Below are positions 6,599 through 13,600 of a DNA stretch of 14,842 bases, piece by piece. The first letter of the stretch is position 1. Every line of letters starts with the position of its first letter. The translations under genes and the position numbers were made by a program. The stretch spans positions 1-14,842 of the forward strand of contig VBFZ01000127.1 of NCBI GenBank assembly GCA_005880805.1, written 5' to 3'. The notes beneath the pieces were generated by a model. It did no database searches and had not been told where the DNA came from. It saw only the letters and a list, made by a program, of their open reading frames with translations. The stretch is from Chloroflexota bacterium (GTDB lineage Bacteria > Chloroflexota > Limnocylindria > Limnocylindrales > CSP1-4).

Positions 6599-7670
6599 GG
6601 CCGCCTTCCTCGACCCCGATCGGGAGGCCGACGCAGCCGCCATCGAGGCGGCGCTGGATTGCCTCTCGACGTTCAGTCCGGGAGTCGCCGGTCCGAGCGA
6701 CGTGGACGATCCCGCTTTCGGCCGCGTGGAGATCCAGGTCGACGGGCTCGACCGGTTGTGGGGGCTGGAACCGGTGCTCGTGGCGCGAATCAGGTCCGCG
6801 CTCGACGAGCTGCTTCCTGGTACGCCTCGTGCGGCGATCGCCGGGACACGGTTCGCGGCAATGGTTGCGGCGAGCGTGCACCATCCTGGCTTCTCCTCGA
6901 AGCGCCTGGTGATCGTCGAACCGGGCGGCGACGCCGCGTTCCTCGAACCACTGCCGGCGAGCCTGCTCTCCATCGATCCCGAGGTGCGCGGCCGGCTGGC
7001 GAGATTCGGATTGCGGACGATCGGGGCCATCGCCGAGCTGCCGCGAACGGCGCTCGTGGCGCGCTTCGGCGCGGAGGGCGAACGGCTCCATGCTCGCGCG
7101 CGCGGAGAGGAGACCGATCCGTTCCGGCCCCGCCGGGCTCCCGAGCGGATGACGCTCGCATTGCCGATCGACCCGCCCGTCCACGCGATCGAGTCGTTGC
7201 GCTTCGTGCTCCATCGCCTTGCCGGGGCGCTTGCCGATCAGCTGGTTGCTCGTGGCGCGGCTTCCTCCCGCGTTCGGCTTCGCCTCGAGCTCGATCCGAC
7301 CTTCGCGCCAAAGGAAACCCCGACCTCCCAGTTGATCGCGCAACGGCTCCCGGAACCGACGGCGGAGGCCGAAGCGATCGAACGTCTCCTGCTCGCACGC
7401 CTCGAGCGAACGCCACCGCCGGCGCCGGTCGCGCGCCTCGAGCTCGCGCTCGAAGACGTTGCCCCGGCGACCGGTCAGCAGCTCGCGCTGTTCGTGCCGC
7501 AGGCCGGCCGCCTGACCCGGCTCGGCTGGCAGCTCGCCCGGCTGGCCCTCACCTTCGGCGAGGATCGCATCCGGACCGTTGAGCTGACGGATCCCGAGAT
7601 GCCACTTCCCGAGCGACGCTGGAAGTGGCGGCCGATTGCCTCGGGCGCCATCGAGAAGAGCGGCTCGTGA
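6357..7670 (+). CDS. imuB: ImuB, Y-family polymerase-like mutasome hub
   Basis: A 437-residue Y-family DNA polymerase homologue. The N-terminus MRLLHLYWPHLPLRL is typical of ImuB, and GVRRGMALGNAHRLAP (65-80) is the Y-family finger-region signature. The palm strand that carries the SIDE catalytic motif in DinB reads VEIQVDGLDRLWG (124-136), and the first-metal DxD near the N-terminus is also absent. Like characterised ImuB proteins it is therefore probably not a polymerase. A textbook beta-clamp binding motif QLALF lies at about 375-379. Known ImuB uses this to anchor ImuA and DnaE2 to the sliding clamp. ATG 6357 is chosen because homology starts there. It overlaps the DUF6504 gene by GTGA and belongs to the SOS-controlled imuA operon. 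Confidence 0.9.
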   Translation: MRLLHLYWPHLPLRLARSRCASSEESGQAGGPGVSTFPDGPIVLGGQPWTAGSVIDASPEAEALGVRRGMALGNAHRLAPEAAFLDPDREADAAAIEAALDCLSTFSPGVAGPSDVDDPAFGRVEIQVDGLDRLWGLEPVLVARIRSALDELLPGTPRAAIAGTRFAAMVAASVHHPGFSSKRLVIVEPGGDAAFLEPLPASLLSIDPEVRGRLARFGLRTIGAIAELPRTALVARFGAEGERLHARARGEETDPFRPRRAPERMTLALPIDPPVHAIESLRFVLHRLAGALADQLVARGAASSRVRLRLELDPTFAPKETPTSQLIAQRLPEPTAEAEAIERLLLARLERTPPPAPVARLELALEDVAPATGQQLALFVPQAGRLTRLGWQLARLALTFGEDRIRTVELTDPEMPLPERRWKWRPIASGAIEKSGS

Positions 7671-7915
7671 CGCGTCTCCTCCGGGAGCATCCGCCCATCG
7701 CTGCGGAGCTCGACGCTGCCGGTCGCCTCGTGGCGATCAGCTGGGCGGGACGGCGCGAGAGCGTCGAGGTCTGCAATCAGTGGCGCGTCGAGGAGACGTG
7801 GTGGCGCGACCCGATCAGACGCGATTACTTCAAGGTCGTCGGCCCGCGCTGGCTGGCCCTCGTCTACCTCGACCGGGTCGACGGCACGTGGCACCTGGAG
7901 CGGCTGTACGACTGA
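7667..7915 (+). CDS. DUF6504-family small protein, third gene of the imuAB operon
   Basis: An 82-residue cytosolic protein with conserved-looking elements AISWAGRRESVEVCNQWRVE, TWWRDPIRRDYFKVVG, WLALVYLD and WHLERLYD. This Trp/Arg/Tyr-rich beta pattern matches the DUF6504 family, which as far as I recall is often found beside imuB and dnaE2 in GC-rich bacteria. The GTG at 7667 overlaps the imuB stop (GTGA) with GAGAAGAG upstream, so translation is probably coupled and the gene shares SOS control. The family has no known function. A role as a small accessory of the mutasome or as a nucleic-acid-binding protein is inference from position only. Confidence 0.75.
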   Translation: MTRLLREHPPIAAELDAAGRLVAISWAGRRESVEVCNQWRVEETWWRDPIRRDYFKVVGPRWLALVYLDRVDGTWHLERLYD

Positions 7916-7939
7916 CCGTCGAAGCCCCAGGCACGGCGG

Positions 7940-8494
7940 CTACTTGAAGGGGCAGGCCGCCGCGAGGAAGATCGTCTCGAGCGTGTCGCTGCCGAGCGGC
8001 GCGAAGCTCGCCTGGACCTTGCACGAACCCGATCCCGCCGAGTGCACGACGATGCTGCCGTCCTCGAGCGGGCCTTCGGTCCCCTCCGTCTGGTAGCCAA
8101 GCTTGGTCATGGCCGACGTCCACCAGTCGGACGCCGTCTTCGGCTGCGTCGGCAGTGCGAGAGAGGCGCTGGATGGACCTTCCCTCGTGTCGGTCGGCTC
8201 CGCGCCCGGATAGTGCGGGAACGTCGCAGGGAGCGCATCCCAGATCAGTCCCCAGGCTGTCTTTGTCTGCCCGGGGAGACTCGACGGAGAGGCACCTGCC
8301 GGGGACGCCTGCGAAGGCGCTGCCGAAGGGGAAGGACTGGCCGCCGGGCTAGCTGCCACCGATGCCGCCGGCGCCGAGCTTGGGGTGGGCGAAGCGGCTG
8401 TCGCGCAGGCCGCGGCCAGGGAAACGGCGAGGACGAGGAGGCCGAAGAGGCCCGGGCGTCGACTCGAGGAGCGGCGGCGCAATCGGTTCGCCAT
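7940..8494 (-). CDS. Predicted secreted lipoprotein of unknown function
   Basis: A 184-residue protein. The N-terminus has a basic stretch (NRLRRRSSSRR), a hydrophobic core (LFGLLVLAVSLAAA) and a lipobox-like LAAAC with the cysteine at about residue 30, so a lipid-anchored extracytoplasmic protein is predicted. An Ala/Ser/Pro-rich linker of about 50 residues follows. A compact C-terminal domain (about 85-184) includes TFPHYPGAEP, SDWWTSAMTKLGYQTEGTEG and a Cys pair (GSCKVQ and AACPFK) that could form a disulfide. I do not recognise the domain. The ATG at 8494 is preceded by a GGGGGT-type site. The gene is convergent with the imuAB operon, with a 24-nt gap and no clear terminator between them. 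Confidence 0.75.
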   Translation of the reverse strand: MANRLRRRSSSRRPGLFGLLVLAVSLAAACATAASPTPSSAPAASVAASPAASPSPSAAPSQASPAGASPSSLPGQTKTAWGLIWDALPATFPHYPGAEPTDTREGPSSASLALPTQPKTASDWWTSAMTKLGYQTEGTEGPLEDGSIVVHSAGSGSCKVQASFAPLGSDTLETIFLAAACPFK

Positions 8495-8556
8495 GGGAAC
8501 CCCCGGTTGTGCGTTGCTGGCTTGGGTCGAGTTCGTGCTGGGGTCGATGGTAGATG

Positions 8557-8586
8557 GCAGGACCCCGTCGGTTGACGGGGTCCTGC
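8557..8586. terminator. Perfect 13-bp hairpin, probable terminator of the GH18 unit
   Basis: GCAGGACCCCGTC (8557-8569) and GACGGGGTCCTGC (8574-8586) are perfectly complementary around a GGTT loop. For minus-strand transcription the hairpin lies downstream of the GH18 gene and the 46-codon ORF and about 60 nt upstream of the lipoprotein start. There is no U-tract on either side, so it is an atypical intrinsic terminator or a leader element of the lipoprotein mRNA. Confidence 0.55.
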
Positions 8587-8708
8587 AGCCGTCACGCCCG
8601 CTCACCAGGCGTTTCGGCGGGTCGACTGGCCGGCCATCGCAGCCGGCTCGTCGCCGATTCTCGGCCCGGGCCCCCAGGCACGGGACGATGACGAGCGTGG
8701 TTGGTTTT

Positions 8709-8849
8709 TCAGCTCCCCGCGGACTGGAAGGGGGATGCGGCGAGGGCGGTGACAACGGCCGGGAGGAGAACCAGGATCAGCAGCACCGCCGCGAGGAGCA
8801 GACCAACCGGTCGTGCCAGCGAGACGGCAAGGGAGCGGGATCGCTGCAT
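8709..8849 (-). CDS. Putative 46-residue single-pass membrane small protein
   Basis: The minus-strand ORF from ATG 8849 to TGA 8709 encodes a short basic N-terminus (MQRSRSLAVSLARP), then an uninterrupted hydrophobic stretch (VGLLLAAVLLILVLLPAVV), then a short polar tail ending FQSAGS. This is the layout of a small bitopic membrane protein, or of an isolated signal-anchor. It lies 65 nt after the stop of the GH18 gene on the same strand and before the strong hairpin at 8557-8586, so it could be cotranscribed with GH18. No clear ribosome binding site is visible and I do not recognise homology, so it may be chance. Confidence 0.4.
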   Translation of the reverse strand: MQRSRSLAVSLARPVGLLLAAVLLILVLLPAVVTALAASPFQSAGS

Positions 8850-8914
8850 CACGGCGCTGAGACGACGTCCCGCTGCCAGATGTTTCGTCGAATCGATGGG
8901 GATTCGGTGGGAAA

Positions 8915-10498
8915 TCAGTACGGCTGCCGGAAGGCGAATGGGGTCGCTTTCCAGGTGCCGGATCTGGCTATGTAGGTGAGGTACAGGCGATATGTGCCGG
9001 CCGCCAGGCCCCGTCGTGTTCCGATCGTCGCATGCGTGATGTAGGTGGCGGTCTTGCCGGGATAGATCGTGACCGTCTTCGAGCCGTGGGTTCGCGAGAG
9101 ACCGTACTTGTCACGGATGACCCAGCCCAGCGTTCCCGTCTCGGGCACGTTGCCACTGTTCGCGATGCGCTGCCAGACGTCGGCGGTCACGTAGGTCGAA
9201 CCGGCGGACACGTGGAATACCGTCCCCCGGAGGGCGATCGCGTGACTCGGTGAGTAGAACTTGGCGTGGATGACGTCCCAGATCTGGGTGTAGCCGCGAT
9301 CGTTGCCGAGTGTCCACAGGCCGATGCCCGCGAGGCCCTTGGCGATCGCGTAGTCGTCCTTCGCGGCCGTGCTGACCTCGGACTCGAAGTAGACCTGGCG
9401 CCACGTGTTGTTCTCGGTGTCGCGGTAGCTGAACCAGCCGCTGCCCTGGACGATGTCCTCCTGTGGAACCACATCGGGATGGGCCGCGAGGAAGTCGTGG
9501 ACGGACCGGTAGGTGACACTCCACACCCCGCCGTAGAGCGTGCGGTTGGCGCGAACGGTCGCATAGGGACCGTTACTCGTGACCGGCCAGTCGTAGCCGT
9601 AGATCCCCTCGCCGAGCAGGATCTTCGACGCCGGCGCGACGCTCAGGAAGCGGGCGATGTGCTTCTTCACCGTGCGCGTCGCGTTGTCGAGCGGGGCGAT
9701 CGGGCCGGCGACCGTGGAGCCGGACCAATGGTAGTTGTAGGTCATCGCGAACAGCTGCTCGACGTTGGGGACGAGCCGGGCGATGAGGTTGGTCGAGGCG
9801 CCGGCGGAGGTCGCGTTGACCAGGATTGCCCTGGGGAAGCGTGCCTTCATCGCCGTGTGGAATCGGCCGACGAACGCGGCGTAGGCGTCCTCGACGGAGG
9901 CGGGAACGGGCTCGAAGTCGAGGCTTGCGCCGTCGGCCGACCGCCGATCCATGAGCGCGAGGGCCTGGCCGATGAACCGGTTCTGGGCCGTTGTGCTGTT
10001 GAGGAACGCGGTCATCTTGGGGAGCGTTCCGCTGTCGAACAGCTGGAAGGTGGGCATCACCCGTACGCCGGCGGCGTGGGCGGCGTTCGTAACGGCGACC
10101 GCGTCGTCGGAGAGGTACGACTTGTAGCCGATCCACGTTGTGTCGAGATTGCCGTCGGCCTTGATGCCCAGGCCGAAGAAGCCGATGGTCGACAGCAGGT
10201 CGTACTGCAACTGGCCGGCGGTGTTCGCATCGAGCCGCCAGTAGGGGAGATAGCCGAAGACCTCCGCGGTCAGCGCCCGCGTCTGCCGGACGATCGGCTG
10301 GATTCCGGGATCGACGGCGGTGAGGGAGACGGTTGCCGCCGCGCTTGGCGTGCTTGCGGTGGCCCGCGCGACGGGCGCCGAACCGGCGATCCCCACGGAC
10401 GACAGGAGGCCCGCCCCAAGCAGGACCGCGAGGACCTTGGAAAGCCGGTGACGGGGAGGAGCGCCCTCTTTCTGCATCGCCCTCATGGGACGGGACAT
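8915..10498 (-). CDS. Secreted glycoside hydrolase family 18-like protein
   Basis: A 527-residue exported protein. The N-terminus carries basic residues, a hydrophobic core (VLAVLLGAGLLSSVGIAGSA) and a likely signal-peptidase site after ARA (about 46). The GH18 barrel (about 78-412) is recognised by FGYLPYW (81-87), the active-site segment DGASLDFE (189-196, acid Glu196 and partner Asp194 kept), MTYNYHW (252-258) and GLWTLGND (393-400). The first Asp of the DxDxE signature is Ser, as in several bacterial YaaH/spore-hydrolase-like relatives. A C-terminal beta-rich domain (about 420-527) may bind polysaccharide or wall. Peptidoglycan or chitin-type N-acetylglucosamine polymers are the family substrates; which applies is unknown. 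The ATG at 10498 is preceded by GGGAGGG. The gene is divergent from dnaE2. Confidence 0.85.
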   Translation of the reverse strand: MSRPMRAMQKEGAPPRHRLSKVLAVLLGAGLLSSVGIAGSAPVARATASTPSAAATVSLTAVDPGIQPIVRQTRALTAEVFGYLPYWRLDANTAGQLQYDLLSTIGFFGLGIKADGNLDTTWIGYKSYLSDDAVAVTNAAHAAGVRVMPTFQLFDSGTLPKMTAFLNSTTAQNRFIGQALALMDRRSADGASLDFEPVPASVEDAYAAFVGRFHTAMKARFPRAILVNATSAGASTNLIARLVPNVEQLFAMTYNYHWSGSTVAGPIAPLDNATRTVKKHIARFLSVAPASKILLGEGIYGYDWPVTSNGPYATVRANRTLYGGVWSVTYRSVHDFLAAHPDVVPQEDIVQGSGWFSYRDTENNTWRQVYFESEVSTAAKDDYAIAKGLAGIGLWTLGNDRGYTQIWDVIHAKFYSPSHAIALRGTVFHVSAGSTYVTADVWQRIANSGNVPETGTLGWVIRDKYGLSRTHGSKTVTIYPGKTATYITHATIGTRRGLAAGTYRLYLTYIARSGTWKATPFAFRQPY

Positions 10499-10539
10499 TG
10501 GCCCTCCCGTCCATCCCTACGAAGGGGCCAGTTGGACAC

Positions 10540-10553
10540 GGCCCCATGGGGCC
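10540..10553. repeat. 14-bp perfect palindrome in the GH18/dnaE2 divergent region
   Basis: GGCCCCATGGGGCC is fully self-complementary. A further GGGGCC at 10524-10529 can pair with the GGCCCC half. It lies 41 nt upstream of the GH18 start and about 47 nt before the dnaE2 SOS box. It may be an operator or leader structure for GH18, or a by-product of high GC. Confidence 0.35.
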
Positions 10554-10599
10554 AGGCCAGGCGGAGCGGAGGTCCCCTGGTCCTCGAAGCCGCTGGCAA

Positions 10600-10615
10600 T
10601 AGAACGCATGTTCGA
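10600..10615. promoter_or_regulatory. LexA-binding SOS box of dnaE2
   Basis: TAGAACGCATGTTCGA is a 16-bp inverted repeat with half-sites TAGAAC and GTTCGA. The surrounding bases (AAT before and TTA after) are the same as at the imuA box. Relative to imuA the two half-site variants are swapped. A weak -35-like CTGGCA (10593-10598) and -10-like GATTAC (10614-10619) occupy equivalent places, giving a start near 10626. Confidence 0.85.
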
Positions 10616-10622
10616 TTACCAT

Positions 10623-10647
10623 GGAAGGTCCTTTCGACGGTCCTTCC
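10623..10647 (+). repeat. Inverted repeat in the dnaE2 leader
   Basis: GGAAGGTCC (10623-10631) and GGTCCTTCC (10639-10647) pair with one mismatch around a 7-nt loop. It lies just after the SOS box and 18 nt before the GTG start, at or near the 5' end of the expected mRNA, where it could hinder or tune translation. Confidence 0.4.
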
Positions 10648-10664
10648 GCCCGTGCAGGCAGCCT

Positions 10665-13600
10665 GTGTCCACCGCCTACGCCGAGCTTCACTGCCACAGC
10701 CACTTCTCGTTCCTGGATGGCGCTTCGTCCGCGGACGAGCTGGTCGACCGCGCGCTCGAGCTGGGCCTGTCGGGACTGGCGATCACGGACCACCTTGGGC
10801 TGTACGGCGCGGTCCGTTTCGTGTCGGCCGCGGAGGCAGCGGGACTCCATCCGGTGGTCGGGGTCGAGATCGAGCTGCTCGATGCGGCGGAGCCGGATCC
10901 GCGGGGTCTGGTTGTTCCGCGGCGGCGAGCGAGGCGAGCCGGCCGACTAACCCCTCTCGCTTCGCCCGAAGGCGTGACGGAAGGCGTCCCGCGCCGACCT
11001 CGCCCCGAGCGCCCCCGATTGCCCGGGCACCGCGACGCAGTTCGCGAGGACCTCCGCGGGATCGGCGTTCCGCAACGCGGACCGCACCTGGTCCTGCTTG
11101 CGCGCGATCCCCGCGGCTATCGGAGCCTGTGCCGGCTCATCTCGCGGGCGAACCTGGCAGGCACGAAGGGCGTGCCACGCTTCAGCCAGGCGCTGCTCCG
11201 GGAGCACACCGAGGGGGTCGTCGCGCTGTCCGGCTGCCGGGACGGGGAGATCGCGCGCCGCCTGCGCGCGGGCGATCGGGCTGGTGCGCGGGCCGTCGCC
11301 GAGGGCTATGCCCGGCTGTTCGGGGGGAGCGTCGGAGGACGGGGCTCGGCTGCAGGCGAAGGGTCGGCCGCCTCTGTCGGTTCCGTCGGCCCTGTCGGTT
11401 CGGCCGGGTTCGTCGTCGAGCTCGAGCACCATCTGCTGCCCGACGACGACTGGCTCGTCGCTGAGACCGCCCGTCTCGCCGCCGAGCTGGGGCTTCCCGT
11501 GGTCGTGACCAATGACGTCCACTACGCGGAACCGGACGGGCGCGAGCTGCACGACGTCGTGACGGCCATCCGGCACGGCCGGACACTCGATACGCTCGCC
11601 GACCTGCGCGATCCGTCAGGCGAGCAGTACCTGAAGTCGGCCGAGGAGCTCGCGGCCCTGCCACCGGGCGACGAGGCCACCCCGTCGAGCGATCCCGCGA
11701 CGGCCCGCGCCTGGGCGGAGGGCATCCGGAATGCCGGCGAGCTTGCGGCCGAATGCTCGATCGAGCTCGGTTTCGAGCAGTACCGCTTCCCTGGCTTTCC
11801 GGTACCAGATGGCGACACGCCGTTCTCGTATCTCGAGGGCCTCTGCCACGAAGGCGCGCGTCGGCGCTACCACCCGATGACCTCGGCGGTCGTCCGGCAG
11901 CTCGCCCACGAGCTGTCGGTCATCGAGAAGACCGGCCTCGCCGAGTTCTTCCTGATCTGCTGGGACCTGATGCGCTTCGCCCGTGAGCGCGGCATTCCGG
12001 CGCAGGGCCGGGGCAGCGCGGCCGACTCGATCGTGGCCTACGTCCTGGGCATCACCCGCGTCGACCCGATCCGCCACAACCTGCTCTTCGAGCGCTTCAT
12101 CAACGAAGGCCGGACGGCGTATCCGGACGTCGACATCGACTTCTCGGCCGAGCGCCGGGAGGAGGTCATCCAGTACGTCTACAAGACCTACGGGACCGAG
12201 CACACGGGGATGGTGTGCAACCTCGTCACGTACCGGGCGCGCTCCGCCGTCCGCGAGGTTGGCTACGCGCTCGGCTTCCCGCGCCCGCTCGTGGATCGCG
12301 TCGCCAAGGCGCTCGAGACGTACGACTCGGTCATGGTCCGGCGCGACCTCGAGGCGGAGGGCGGCTTCGGGCAGTTCTTCGTGCGGCCGGGAGAGGTGGA
12401 AGGTGGCTCGGAGGGTGCTTCGGCGAGCTGGCCGGAGGGCGCGGCGGCCGGGCCCGGGAGCGCGGCGGCCGGGCCCGGGAGCGCGGCGGCTCGGGCCCGG
12501 GAGCGCGGGTTCGTCGACGAGATGGGCCAGCTCAACCACACTCGCGGCGGGCACATCCGGCCGGCAGGCGGGACGGCGGGCGGGGCGGCAGAGGCCGCGA
12601 CAAGTGCTGGCGGTCATTCCCGTCATCCAGCAACGGGCATGCTGCCCGCCAGGAATACCGCTCCTCCGAGGACCGACCAAGCCACGGCCCGAACGGAATC
12701 TGCGAGCCCACCAGCTCTCCGCGGGCCGGAATTCCGAACTCGCAGCGCACCCATTGCTGAGCGATTGGAGGCGGCCGTCGAGTCGGACGGTTCCCGCGGC
12801 GAGTCGGACGGTTCCCGCGGCGAGTCGGACGGTTCCCGCCCGGAGCGGGACACTTTCCGCCGTTCATTCATGGGAGGACTGGTATCCGGGAGATCAGCCG
12901 CAGGCGAGCCGGAAACCATGCCGTCGCGAACGTGGGACGGGACAAAGCGGCCGGGGCGAAGCCAACTTCTCCCGATTAGTAGTCCCCCCACGACTAAGCG
13001 GCAGGAAACGAGCCTCCCGGAGCGCCTGGCACCCGTCACCACGATCCGTCCTGGTGGTCACGGCGACGACGAAGGCGGTCCTGGTGACTCGCCCGCGAGC
13101 GTGCGCTGGCTGCGAAGCGGTCGCGGCACCGGCTATGCGCTGGGCGACGTTCCGGGGAATCGGACTGACCTGCCCGGCCTCGTGGATGGCCGTCGGATCG
13201 ATCCCGAAAGCGGGGCCGTCGCGCCGCCCGATCGTCGGGTCGATCCTCCCGACACGGATCGCCTCGGGCGCCCCAACCACTGGGCCCCTCACCGGCCCGC
13301 TCACGAAGGCCATTCCTCGGTCGCGCGGATCGAGCCCGAGATTGAGCCCGAGCGACGCCTCGGCTCGACCGTCGGACTCTCGGACTGGGACCGCTGGCTC
13401 GAGATGTGCGCCCGGCTCGACGGATTTCCCCGTCACCTGAGCATCCACTCGGGGGGCATGCTCGTGACCGCCGCGCCGCTCATCGACATCGCGCCGCTGG
13501 AGCGGGCGACCATGCCCGGCCGCGTCGTCGTCCAGTTCGACAAGCGCGACGTGGAGACCCTCAAGCTCATCAAGCTCGACCTGCTCGGCCTCGGGATGCT

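Larger units (their letters stand above)
8495..8914. other. Intergenic region between lipoprotein and GH18 genes
   Basis: A stretch of 420 nt without a long gene. It contains a 46-codon hydrophobic ORF (8709-8849, minus strand) and a perfect 13-bp hairpin (8557-8586). I could not find a convincing promoter for the lipoprotein gene. Confidence 0.6.

Noticed and set aside
9266..11464. Very long plus-strand open frame (732 codons) spanning the GH18 gene, the divergent region and the start of dnaE2
   Set aside because: It is antisense to GH18 and out of frame with dnaE2, both with clear family motifs. Its peptide is Arg/Gly/Pro-rich without any domain, as expected in GC-rich shadow frames.
12780..12842. 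CRISPR array
   Set aside because: The 21-bp units are directly adjacent without spacers and read as an in-frame peptide repeat.
12381..13377. Intein or group II intron in dnaE2
   Set aside because: No intein start and end splice residues, no endonuclease motifs and no intron reverse-transcriptase or ribozyme features; the segment is low-complexity with short tandem repeats.
12381..13377. dnaE2 as a pseudogene broken by insertion
   Set aside because: The same frame continues without a stop on both sides and all predicted catalytic residues are present.
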